DNA from: Hahella sp.
GTDB lineage: Bacteria > Pseudomonadota > Gammaproteobacteria > Pseudomonadales > Oleiphilaceae
DNA: 64,000 nt
Reading direction: 5' to 3'
Assembly (NCBI GenBank): GCA_028280065.1
Contig: JANQMN010000104.1
Location: 1-64,000 of the forward strand
This document shows positions 35,250 through 43,666 of the stretch, piece after piece; the first letter of the stretch is position 1, and each line of letters opens with the position of its first letter. The position numbers were made by a program, and so were the translations under genes. The notes beneath the pieces were generated by a model. It did not search any database. It saw only the letters and a program-made list of their open reading frames with translations, and had not been told where the DNA came from.

Positions 35250-37390
35250 GGTCGGATACCTTCGGACGCGTCCGTTTGCGACAGGTGGGCCGGGAGCACA
35301 CGGCGATACCGTGCATATTCCAGCGAATCAATTAGGTACTGCATTTGTTCGGGGAGTGAAACCTGACTAAGCGCGTTTGCATATTGGGCAAATATTGCCG
35401 TATCCCTCTTTAATTCCTGGTCATGACTAAGATTGGCCAGCGCTGACTGAAGATGATCGATTTGCTGGATTTGCGCAGAGAAAACCGTTTTAGCGCCTTC
35501 TATATTTCCCTGGTCCAAGAAGCTGGCAGCCTGCTGAAAATGTTGCGTTTGCTGGAAGGCTAAAACATTTTTCAGGACGTTGAATTCCAAAGGACCTCTG
35601 CTTTTCGCAATACTGCCAAGGGCGAAACTGCTTTGGTTGTGGCCGTTACGTAAAAACACCAAATCCTTGTATTTCACACTCACTTCCGCCAAGCGGCCGG
35701 GTTGTTCGGCTAGAACATCCAAGAGAATGACATGGTCGTCTCCGGCGTAATAGCTGGGAATAACAATTTGAATACCCGGGTCGTCCTGGCCACGATCGGC
35801 AGCGATTCCGAGATTGGCCGCCATCCGCCGGTCAATGCTCAACTCCATGGCGCGAATTTGCTCAGAGCGTTCTTCTTCCAAGGGTTCCGAACCCAACATA
35901 TCGATGAGCTTAACATTCGCAGCCAGTCGAATATTGATTCGGATGGCACGGGCTACCACGCGGCTTATGATCGAAAGCTCGGTACGCACCAGCGACTCGA
36001 CCTGGTCGATAGCCGAGAGCATTCGAAATCGGCCCTGCCCGTACAGTGCAATTTCATTGAGTTGAGAGCTGGCCGGAAGGTTGATGCCTATCACACTCAT
36101 GGTAATGCCATTCACCGAACTTTGATGCGCCAGCTCTTTTAGTGGCGCCAAACCATGCGTGATATTGAACGGCGAAACCAACACCACAGCGCTTGCCCCG
36201 AGAGGACTCGTCGGGTCATCCCGCGCTTCAACCTTTCCCTTGGCTTTGCGCAATGCTTGAATCAAGCTTAGAGCGGGTTTCGCCTGCAAATAAGGATCAT
36301 TCCCGGTAAACACCTGCTGCAGAATGACGGAAAGCGGTCCATAGTTAAACTGTTCAGGTGTGATCAATGTTTCGCCGGCTTGTCCGGCAAGGATGAGGGT
36401 GAAACGGTCATCAATGCGCCGTTCCTGGCTGAATTTAAAGAGGAGTTCTTGCAGCAACTTTTGATGCCGCATGGATGGCGTTTCTGGTAAATAGACGACC
36501 ATGGCAATGTTCATCGCGGGCCGTCTTCCACTGAGCTGTTCGGTACCCTTAAGTCCCACTTGTAACATCAGTCTTGTCGGTCCGGCAACGGCGGTTTTAT
36601 CGGCATGGACATAGACATTCAGCGCCGAGTTAGTCGGCGGATCGAAGGGCTGCCAATACTGTGCGAGCAATGTTTCGGGTGTGGCGAAAGGGATGAGATG
36701 ACGTTGCCGGTCCAAACGGTGTTGCAGATAGCGGAAATGCGGGTCGCCGGGTATATAGGTATTCTTCCAATAGCCTTGCGCAGACTTGAACTGAAGGCCG
36801 TCAATGCGGTCACGGCTATCAAAAAAACTCGACAGCCGGCGATCCTTATCATCTCCGGCATCCCGCTGACCAGGGAACTGTCCGGAGGCAGCTTCGCCTG
36901 CCGTCGGCATTGGCGATGCAGGTTTGGGGGAGGGCATAGAGGCATCTTGTTCAATCAACTCAGCGATGACTTCTTCGCTTGGCTCAATGACGCCGCCAAC
37001 AAAGCCATCTGCACGCAGGCGGAGACCTTTAGCGTTATCGGCCATTTCGATGGTAATACGGCTGGAGTCTTCAGGAGCGCCCATGTTGTCACGCTGTTTC
37101 TTTTCTTTTTTACCAGATGCTTCCGGCACACGATACTGGTTAACGGCCTGATTTTGGGTCGTATTGGAGAGGTTGGCCAACTCGTTCTTTAACCGGTCCG
37201 ACTGCTCGCTAGGCAGAATCTTCGCCTGGGATTGCGCCATCTGCGGTTCAGGTTCCATTTCCATCGGCATGGGGGCTTCACTTGCCGCGTCCAGCGTGGC
37301 CTCGGGATGACCGGCCTGATCCTGCGACTGGGAACACCCGACGAGTAACGTGACAATGAAACAGGGTATGAGCCGTTGCAAACAACGCAT
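35246..37390 (-). CDS. VWA-domain (YfbK-like) lipoprotein without metal site
   Basis: A 714-residue lipoprotein: signal MRCLQRLIPCFIVTLLVGC with the acylated Cys at 19, then a disordered Pro/Met/Glu-rich stretch to about 220. Residues about 285-470 look like a von Willebrand A fold: NIAMVVYLPETPSM, DRFTLILAG, GASAVVLVSPFNITHG, LAHQSSVNGITMSVIGINL and IALYGQGRFRMLSAIDQVESL. A YfbK-type C-terminal part follows (RVVARAIRINIRLAANVKLIDMLGSEPL). The MIDAS motif DxSxS should follow the first strand but is replaced by YLPETPSM, so metal-dependent adhesion looks lost. It is coupled to the 1000-residue membrane protein downstream. Confidence 0.78.
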   Translation of the reverse strand: MRCLQRLIPCFIVTLLVGCSQSQDQAGHPEATLDAASEAPMPMEMEPEPQMAQSQAKILPSEQSDRLKNELANLSNTTQNQAVNQYRVPEASGKKEKKQRDNMGAPEDSSRITIEMADNAKGLRLRADGFVGGVIEPSEEVIAELIEQDASMPSPKPASPMPTAGEAASGQFPGQRDAGDDKDRRLSSFFDSRDRIDGLQFKSAQGYWKNTYIPGDPHFRYLQHRLDRQRHLIPFATPETLLAQYWQPFDPPTNSALNVYVHADKTAVAGPTRLMLQVGLKGTEQLSGRRPAMNIAMVVYLPETPSMRHQKLLQELLFKFSQERRIDDRFTLILAGQAGETLITPEQFNYGPLSVILQQVFTGNDPYLQAKPALSLIQALRKAKGKVEARDDPTSPLGASAVVLVSPFNITHGLAPLKELAHQSSVNGITMSVIGINLPASSQLNEIALYGQGRFRMLSAIDQVESLVRTELSIISRVVARAIRINIRLAANVKLIDMLGSEPLEEERSEQIRAMELSIDRRMAANLGIAADRGQDDPGIQIVIPSYYAGDDHVILLDVLAEQPGRLAEVSVKYKDLVFLRNGHNQSSFALGSIAKSRGPLEFNVLKNVLAFQQTQHFQQAASFLDQGNIEGAKTVFSAQIQQIDHLQSALANLSHDQELKRDTAIFAQYANALSQVSLPEQMQYLIDSLEYARYRRVLPAHLSQTDASEGIRP

Positions 37391-37532
37391 GATTATGTCG
37401 CCTTGCTTTCGAGATTGTTTTTCACTCTAAACCAGAATTGGCCGGTAAAGTGTAAACTCTCTGTAAACACAATGATCCCCGGCCCAACATTGATGTAAGG
37501 GTGAAACAATTTGAATGCGGCAGATTACAGTG

Positions 37533-38138
37533 CTATTTAGTTGCTACCTCGATTAGTTCGGACAACACCTTGTCTCCATCCCTGAACACCGGCCAGCCAT
37601 CGCCGGGTAATATGGCATGAATGCCGCCAATAGATGCGAGCCTCACTACCGACTCTTTGGCTTTCACAATGTCCTTAAGCTTGGCGTCCGGCAGCATGCA
37701 AAGACTCCCGCCTTTGTGCGCGCGAATTAGATCACCTGTGATCAGGGTGTCCTTCTCGATGACAAACGCCAGCTCTCCAGCGGTTTTCGAGCCTGACAGA
37801 CTATACAGGTCCAAGCCGTCAACCAGAGCTTTGCCTTCACTCAGCCATCTTGCACAGGCGATTGGAAAACTTTCCTTCTCAGCCGCAGGTCCCCAAATTT
37901 CAGCGCCTGTTTCCGCAGCCAAATGCTCTGCATGTCGAACATGGTCCGAATTGGAAATGATAATTGCGTGTAAATCGCCTAAGGAATTCAGATGTTCCCT
38001 ATCATGCGCCGTTAACGGCAGTGGATCGAAAGCGATATTACCGCCCTCTCGAACCCAAAGATAACTGTGAAAATCTATATTCCGAGCTTCGTCAAAGAGA
38101 CTCCAGCAGTAGAGGTTGTTTTTGTGTAGTGCTTTCAT
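37533..38138 (-). CDS. Metallo-beta-lactamase-fold protein
   Basis: A 201-residue protein with the shape of the MBL fold: a SYLWVREGGNIAFDPLP strand, a metal-site region SNSDHVRHAEHLAA, LAFVIEKDTLITGDLI and a C-terminal ILPGDGWPVF. The canonical HxHxDH is reduced to SNSDHVRH, keeping the Asp-His pair but lacking the first two His. Metal binding may be altered, or the protein may have lost hydrolase activity. It stands downstream of guanine deaminase on the same strand, 75 bases away, and could share its transcript. Confidence 0.72.
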   Translation of the reverse strand: MKALHKNNLYCWSLFDEARNIDFHSYLWVREGGNIAFDPLPLTAHDREHLNSLGDLHAIIISNSDHVRHAEHLAAETGAEIWGPAAEKESFPIACARWLSEGKALVDGLDLYSLSGSKTAGELAFVIEKDTLITGDLIRAHKGGSLCMLPDAKLKDIVKAKESVVRLASIGGIHAILPGDGWPVFRDGDKVLSELIEVATK

Positions 38139-38212
38139 CTTCTATACCGATTCGAACTGAGCGGAATATCAGATTAGTGGCCGGAATGCTGAATATCAAC
38201 TGCTATAGGGCT

Positions 38213-39520
38213 TTAATAAATACGATTTCCCATCACATAGGTAGCTTCCACCGCCCGGTCGTCGCCTAAGATGGAATACACAAAGAGTGTTTCCAAAAGG
38301 TTTTTGCATTTTTTGGTGCGTAGCGACATGAGAGGTGTGGCAGCGCCGTTGAGGACCACAAAATCAGCTTCCTTACCGATGCGAAAACTGCCAATTTTGT
38401 CCTCAAGATCCAGGGCTCGCGCGCCACCTAGAGTCGCCAGGTAAAAAGACTTTAATGGCGTGAGTTTTTCACCCCTTAGTTGCTGCGTCTTGTATGCCTC
38501 ATTCAACGTTTGCAGGATGGAAAAGCTTGTTCCTCCACCTACGTCGGTGCCCAACCCAACGCAGATATTATAGGCTTCCGCCTTCTTCAGGTTGAAAAGC
38601 CCGCTGCCCAAAAACAGGTTGGAGGTCGGGCAGAATGACAGTGCCGATTCCGTTTCGTGCAACCTTGAAAACTCTTCGTCACAAAGATGAGTACCGTGGG
38701 CAAATACACTGCGTTTACCTAAGAGTCCGAACTGGTCATAGACGTCGAGATAGTTTTTGCTATCGGGGAATAGTTGTCGGACCCAGGCAATTTCATTTCG
38801 GTTTTCCGACAAATGGGTTTGCATATATAGGCCGGGGAATTCCTTCAGGAGTTCCCCGGCTTTGGTGAGCTGTTCGGCTGAGCTGGTCGGGGCGAATCTG
38901 GGCGTGACGGCATATTGCAGGCGTCCTTTGCCGTGCCACTTTTCAATGAGCTTCTTACTGTCCCGATAGCTGCTTTCCGGCGTATCGGTAAGATACTCCG
39001 GCGCGTTACGATCCATCATGACCTTGCCGCAAATCATCCGGAGGTTTTTCGCATCCGCAGCCTTGAAAAAGGCTTCAACGGACTGCGGATGAACCGTGCC
39101 GAACACCATCGCTGTCGTTGTTCCCGCAGCTGCCAGTTGCTGAAAAAATATGTCTGCGATCTCAGCGGCATAGGATTCTTCCGCAAACTGCTTTTCCGTG
39201 GGGAAGGTATAGGTCTCAAGCCATTCCAGCAATTGCTCGCCGTATGAGGCGATCATTTCGGTTTGCGGATAGTGGATATGGGTGTCGATGAAACCGGGAA
39301 CAATCAGGCGGCCGCTGTAGTCCAAAACCTGTGTGTTCTCGGGTAACTTATCCAGCAACTCGTCGGCGGAATCTAAAGACTCGATGTATCCGTTTTGCAC
39401 GAGCATAATGCCGTCCTGATAATACTCGTAGCAATCCTCGGCATTGCTCCGTGCAGACTTCGCCGGATCCTCAAGAAAATGCAGGATGGATCCCCGAATG
39501 GCCAGGGTTGATTGATTCAT
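38213..39520 (-). CDS. guaD: Guanine deaminase
   Basis: A 435-residue amidohydrolase of the GuaD type. Metal ligands and substrate contacts are in VPGFIDTHIHYPQTEMIASYGEQLLEWLETYTFPTE, and downstream in MQTHLSEN, VFAHGTHL and GLGTDVGGGTSFS. It hydrolyses guanine to xanthine and ammonia in purine salvage or breakdown. Length and motifs agree with the family. No other purine-catabolism gene is in the window. Confidence 0.93.
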   Translation of the reverse strand: MNQSTLAIRGSILHFLEDPAKSARSNAEDCYEYYQDGIMLVQNGYIESLDSADELLDKLPENTQVLDYSGRLIVPGFIDTHIHYPQTEMIASYGEQLLEWLETYTFPTEKQFAEESYAAEIADIFFQQLAAAGTTTAMVFGTVHPQSVEAFFKAADAKNLRMICGKVMMDRNAPEYLTDTPESSYRDSKKLIEKWHGKGRLQYAVTPRFAPTSSAEQLTKAGELLKEFPGLYMQTHLSENRNEIAWVRQLFPDSKNYLDVYDQFGLLGKRSVFAHGTHLCDEEFSRLHETESALSFCPTSNLFLGSGLFNLKKAEAYNICVGLGTDVGGGTSFSILQTLNEAYKTQQLRGEKLTPLKSFYLATLGGARALDLEDKIGSFRIGKEADFVVLNGAATPLMSLRTKKCKNLLETLFVYSILGDDRAVEATYVMGNRIY

Positions 39521-40178
39521 GCGTTGCTTTCCAGCCTTATGTGAAACGCGTCTACGATGAAGAATATGCCATCAGCGCAAGGTATTAAAACCTCTTGGAT
39601 TTTAGATGATAACCTTTGCGAACATTAGGTATTTCATTGTTCAAGACAATCTCTGAAGTTCGCTAACTTTTTAGTTGTGGAAGCAATATAAAACCACTCA
39701 AATACTGCTCCGTCCTTGACGCTGACTCTAAGATAAACTGCTGATACTGACATAAGTGTCAACTAAAGCTAACTTATAGTTGGATATGCCTTGGGTCAAT
39801 AGAAAGGCGAATCATATTTCCGTTAAAACCAGACCTCAGTCGGCAAATTTCTGAATCAGTATCGGCCTGACAAAAGCTTCATTTCCAGCGGAAAAATACT
39901 GCGGATTGTTTCTCGATATTTTGATCTGCGGAAACTCTCGGCCCTGCTCAGCAGGGTTGCAGTCGCTTTTGCTTTGCTTGAGCCCTGGTGGAACATGAGC
40001 GAATAACAATTGCCTTGGTTCGAAGGCTTTGGATGTCGGATTTTGACCTCTGATTCTCAATGGTTTTCCAGGCCAAGTACAGATAGCCTACAATAGTCCT
40101 CTTAAGAATAGCGAAAGTTTGAATGAACGATCAGGTAGATTGCGAAATCAACTGGCGGACTCTATCAGGAAAAGGATA
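39521..40178. other. Gap upstream of guaD with no convincing gene
   Basis: About 650 bases between divergent genes. A 74-codon minus-strand frame (39836-40060, TTG start) is open but has no ribosome site, and I leave it unassigned. A perfect hairpin CCCTGC-TCA-GCAGGG lies at 39942-39956 without a U-run. GACA-TAAG-TGTC is a smaller inverted repeat further left. The region is otherwise featureless to me. Confidence 0.4.
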
Positions 40179-41084
40179 ATGGCCAATTTTTATACTTCTG
40201 AGAAGATTGCAATACAGAGTATGGAAGATATCGTTAACCGGCGTCGTTACGAGTCCTCCATTCCACCCCAAAAGCTCTTGAACTGCTATGTATTGGCGGT
40301 GTATTCCTTCCCGCGCAAACTGGCCAGCTGCAGTGTTAGCGATTGCTATCAAAACCATAGAAAAGGTTATTTGATTCGGACGTATGAGGATAAAGAGTGC
40401 AATATTTGCGAAAGTTGCGCTAAACGCTTTTTGGGGCCAGAGGCGTTAAAGCCGCTGAAGCGCGAAACCCGAAAAAGTACAGGACCTTCGGTAAAGAAGC
40501 GAGGAGCGGTAACGGAAGCTGCCAGCCGGCAGATGGGGACGGAAATCTTTGTCGCTGAAACTGCCCGAGTCAAGGAACGCGTAAAGGAACTCCAATTGGA
40601 GCATCAGGGGGCCAATTGGCTCTATAAATCACTAAACCAGTTTCGCAAATCCTATCCCGCTGAAGTCTTAACCGCTTTGGAAGACTTGCGTCAGCGTGGC
40701 GATGAAAGTGGCGTGTTGGAGAAGATGATCGAGACTAACGCCAGTGATAAACAGCTACAGGATATTGAACAACTGCAGGGTTTGGAGGTTTTAACCGGAG
40801 ATATTCGAGCATTGTTGATCGAGCAGGTCTTAAAGCCTCTGACGGATTTGGAAAAGAAGGCAAATAGCGCCGGGCCTGGCGGAAAGATATTGGTGCCGAT
40901 TGCCTGGTCGGCCCAAGTGGAATCCAACCTTGAGGCAGCCCAATTACTGATCGAAAACGCCCGGTTGTTCTTCAGCGAGGATAATATTGAACGCTTAAAC
41001 AGCCTTCCGTTATCTGAAGAAGCGGCAAGAAAGGTTCGGAGCATGCATTGGGATAGTGACAAAGGTATGCCAAAACGTGGGTAG
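40179..41084 (+). CDS. Unknown protein with paired cysteine motifs
   Basis: Start chosen at ATG 40179, with AGGAAAAGG just upstream; an upstream TTG would add 20 residues. The 301-residue protein has an N-terminal Cys cluster (ASCSVSDCYQ, then KECNICESCAKRF) spaced like a zinc site. A basic region follows (KPLKRETRKSTGPSVKKRG), then helical, coiled-coil-prone sequence to the end. No membrane segment is seen. The Cys pairs plus the basic patch suggest nucleic-acid or protein binding, but the family is not recognised. It stands alone. Confidence 0.65.
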   Translation: MANFYTSEKIAIQSMEDIVNRRRYESSIPPQKLLNCYVLAVYSFPRKLASCSVSDCYQNHRKGYLIRTYEDKECNICESCAKRFLGPEALKPLKRETRKSTGPSVKKRGAVTEAASRQMGTEIFVAETARVKERVKELQLEHQGANWLYKSLNQFRKSYPAEVLTALEDLRQRGDESGVLEKMIETNASDKQLQDIEQLQGLEVLTGDIRALLIEQVLKPLTDLEKKANSAGPGGKILVPIAWSAQVESNLEAAQLLIENARLFFSEDNIERLNSLPLSEEAARKVRSMHWDSDKGMPKRG

Positions 41085-41316
41085 CTAAAAGAGTCCTCAT
41101 GTTTGTGCATTTAGAAGGCTGGCCTAATCGTCGTAAACCTGGTTAATGGCGTGATCGCATGTAGCCAGTAGTTACTGCGGATTCAGCTCAGTTGGAGCAA
41201 TGTAAATGGGGTCTAAGTAGAATGGCACTTACTTAAGCGAGCTAATCGAGTTCTGCCCGGCGATCACAATGACCCTGTTTATGCTTTATTACGCCGACGC
41301 TAGGTTTTTCAGAATT

Positions 41317-41952
41317 ATGAAGTTTATCCATCTATTCATTTTAATAGTGCTAGTATCAGGCTGTGAAACCAAACCCTTGGTTATTGATCACCAGGGAAAT
41401 TACACCGGCACCGGCAGTAATGCTGTCTACATTGTAAGCCATGGGTGGCATACGGGAATCGTTATTCCTTCTGGATTTGTTTTTCAATCAATGGATAGCC
41501 TGAAAGAGAGATTTCACTCTTATTCATACATAGAGTTCGGGTGGGGAGATAACGGTTTTTACCAGGCGAACGAGATAACAACCGGACTAACCTTACAAGC
41601 TATCTTCATTCCTACTGAATCTGTTGTGCATGCCGTTGGAGTGCCGGAGGATATATATGAATATTTTGACAGCAGTAAAATCGAAGAGCTATCCCTGACC
41701 AATTCGGAAATAGCATCGCTGATAAAATTTATCGATGGGAGTTTCGCGAAAAACACGGATGGCGATGTCATTTCAATCAAGCATGGTATTTATGGCGATA
41801 GCCAGTTTTATCAAGGCGTCGGAAAATATCATTTATTCAACACCTGTAATAAATGGACGGCAAAAGGCTTGAAAAGTTTCGGCATGGATATCGAGCCGAT
41901 GCTTAATCTAACTGCCGATGGCATAATGAGTTTCTTGGATGAACAGGATTGA
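41317..41952 (+). CDS. DUF2459 (TIGR02117-type) lipoprotein
   Basis: ATG 41317 gives 211 residues with a lipoprotein signal (MKFIHLFILIVLVSGC). The mature part has the DUF2459 pattern: VYIVSHGWHTGIVIP, YIEFGWGDNGFYQ, HAVGVPEDI and YHLFNTCNKWTAKGLKSFG. The HGWHTG...NTCNxW layout resembles a papain-like NlpC/P60-type fold, with Cys as a possible nucleophile; that last point is inference. It should sit at the outer membrane. An in-frame ATG 48 bases upstream would hide the signal peptide. Confidence 0.85.
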   Translation: MKFIHLFILIVLVSGCETKPLVIDHQGNYTGTGSNAVYIVSHGWHTGIVIPSGFVFQSMDSLKERFHSYSYIEFGWGDNGFYQANEITTGLTLQAIFIPTESVVHAVGVPEDIYEYFDSSKIEELSLTNSEIASLIKFIDGSFAKNTDGDVISIKHGIYGDSQFYQGVGKYHLFNTCNKWTAKGLKSFGMDIEPMLNLTADGIMSFLDEQD

Positions 41953-41988
41953 CCCGAGAAAATTGACCAACTCCTATAAAGGTAAACC

Positions 41989-42345
41989 ATGAAAGAAGCC
42001 AAGCGGCCGGTAAATGCACACAAAGCGTACCATGCTCATGTTTACTTTAATGAAGAAACCAAAAACATTGCCAAGAAGCTCTGTGATGCCTCCGGTGAAC
42101 TATTCGGTTTAAAAGTAGGCCGGTTTCATGAAAAGTTGGTTGGTCCACATCCCTGTTGGAGTTGCCAGATAACCTTCGGGGAAAAGGATTTTGAGCGCTA
42201 TATTTTGTGGCTGGATGCCAATAGGCAGGATTTGACGGTATTAGTTCACGGGCTTACCGGAGATGATCTAAAGGACCACACCGATTACGCCTACTGGTTA
42301 GGGAAAGAAGTCGACATAAATTTGGATTTTTTCGATCAAAGCTAA
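41989..42345 (+). CDS. DOPA-4,5-dioxygenase-like protein
   Basis: A 118-residue protein of the DOPA-dioxygenase family (PF08883 type): AYHAHVYFNEETKNIA, VGRFHEKLVGPHPCWSCQITF and LTVLVHGLTGDDLKDHTDYAYWLG. The conserved His residues in HAHVYF, in GPHP and in LVHGLTGD are visible. Bacterial members are small cytoplasmic proteins of uncertain substrate. It lies 36 bases after the DUF2459 lipoprotein and may be cotranscribed. Confidence 0.85.
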   Translation: MKEAKRPVNAHKAYHAHVYFNEETKNIAKKLCDASGELFGLKVGRFHEKLVGPHPCWSCQITFGEKDFERYILWLDANRQDLTVLVHGLTGDDLKDHTDYAYWLGKEVDINLDFFDQS

Positions 42346-42450
42346 AATCCGCCTGCTAATGATGTTTTGTAGCTCTGCCTTCTGTGTTTCTGCCTACAAT
42401 CAGCGCTAATCCCCTCGCTGGCGTGAATCTCAAAAATCAGGCTTTGACTC

Positions 42451-42939
42451 TTAAATGCAAAGCTTGTCCAAGAGGCCGGCATGTTGTGGATAGCGTGCTT
42501 GCAAATCGGCCTTGTCGCCCAACTCAAAGTCGGCAAAATCAAAGCCAGGGCTGACGGTACAGCCGACCAACGCGTAATCGGCTGCACTTATACCGGAAAG
42601 TTCTACAGCAAAAAAAGTTTTTGCCGGGATGACTTGCTGAGGCAGGGCTCCATTTTCTGTGCCTAGTTGCCGGATTTCCAAGTTGCCATTAGATGTCAGT
42701 ACATAGATTCTTAGTTGTGTTGTGCCGGTATAGTAATGCCAGATTTCATCGGATTTGATTTTGTGAAAGGCGGAGAACTCCCCTGCCTTTAACAGGTAAT
42801 AAATCGCGCTGGCGCTTGGCCTTGTCGCGTTATGGCTGGGGTAGTGTTGGTGATTGGTGCTTGTATAGTAGCGCCTATACCAACCGCCTTCCGGATGCGG
42901 GGCCAGTGCTAGTCGGCGTATCCAGTCCTCTGCATTCAT
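42451..42939 (-). CDS. DUF985 cupin-fold protein
   Basis: A 162-residue cupin of the DUF985 type: LAPHPEGGWYRRYYTS, SASAIYYLLKAGEFSAFHKIKSDEIWHYYTG and a C-terminal VGCTVSPGFDFADFELG. The His and Glu of the first cupin motif are present. The family is a small-molecule-binding barrel without a settled function. It lies downstream of a GST gene on the same strand. Confidence 0.87.
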   Translation of the reverse strand: MNAEDWIRRLALAPHPEGGWYRRYYTSTNHQHYPSHNATRPSASAIYYLLKAGEFSAFHKIKSDEIWHYYTGTTQLRIYVLTSNGNLEIRQLGTENGALPQQVIPAKTFFAVELSGISAADYALVGCTVSPGFDFADFELGDKADLQARYPQHAGLLDKLCI

Positions 42940-42986
42940 CCAGGTGCCTGACGACCTTTATGAGCGGCAAATATAAGATGGCAAAC

Positions 42987-43610
42987 TCAATCCTTTTTAG
43001 GCGGCATTATTGCCTCGTCAAGTGCATTGCCCTTGCGGTACGCCTCTCGATCGCTGACGCGCTGCCAATAATCTGCAAACACCTGCCGCTTTTCAATCGT
43101 ACCGAATTGCAGGCCCCAACCGATATGTGATCCACAATAGACATCAGCCGCAGTAAATTGCTCGCCGCAAATATATGGATTTGCGGAAAGCGCGCCTTCC
43201 ATGCAATCCATGACCTGCTGGAAGTTGCCATAGCCAATCATCACTCCTTTTTCTGCCGGTATTTCCAGCTTTAATGCCCTATTCATCACCGCCGCTTCGA
43301 CCGGGCCGGCGAAATAGAACAACCAGCGATAATAGTCGGCGCGCTCAGACGGCGGTGGCGCTAACTGCTTATCCGGAAAGGCGTCGGCCAAATAGGCGCA
43401 AATGGCGGCACATTCGGTGACAACCTTTGCGCCGTGCACGATCGCAGGCACTTTGCCCATGGGGTTTATCTTGAGGTAATCCGGGCTTTTCATAGGAGGG
43501 CCGTAGTCCACGACTTCCGTTTGGTATTCGACACCGACTTCTTCCAGCATCCAGCGCGCTATGCGGCCGCGTGACATCGGATTTGTGTAAAAAGTAAGAT
43601 TTGTTGGCAT
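42987..43610 (-). CDS. Glutathione S-transferase family protein
   Basis: Start chosen at ATG 43608-43610 (MPTNLTFYTNPMSRG), with GGAAGGA upstream; a longer frame overlaps selO. The 207-residue GST has the thioredoxin-like domain (MSRGRIARWMLEEVGVEYQTEVVDYG, INPMGKVPAIVHGAKVVTECAAICAYLAD). The helical domain contains the N-capping box FTAADVYCGSHIGW. It probably conjugates or reduces glutathione adducts in the cytoplasm. It is one of three GST-type genes here. Confidence 0.9.
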   Translation of the reverse strand: MPTNLTFYTNPMSRGRIARWMLEEVGVEYQTEVVDYGPPMKSPDYLKINPMGKVPAIVHGAKVVTECAAICAYLADAFPDKQLAPPPSERADYYRWLFYFAGPVEAAVMNRALKLEIPAEKGVMIGYGNFQQVMDCMEGALSANPYICGEQFTAADVYCGSHIGWGLQFGTIEKRQVFADYWQRVSDREAYRKGNALDEAIMPPKKD

Positions 43611-43666
43611 AGTATCCTTCCCGTGGTTTATGTTTTTGCTGATCGGTAGATTTAGTGTGCCAGCGG

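Noticed and set aside
36605-37192. 195-codon plus-strand frame inside the VWA gene
   Set aside because: Antisense shadow of the Pro/Glu-rich N-terminal part of the lipoprotein.
39942-39956. Perfect CCCTGC/GCAGGG hairpin considered as a terminator
   Set aside because: No U-run follows on either strand, and no gene ends there.
39836-40060. 74-codon minus-strand frame upstream of guaD
   Set aside because: TTG start, no ribosome site and no recognisable motif; kept as a gap, since a remnant gene cannot be excluded.
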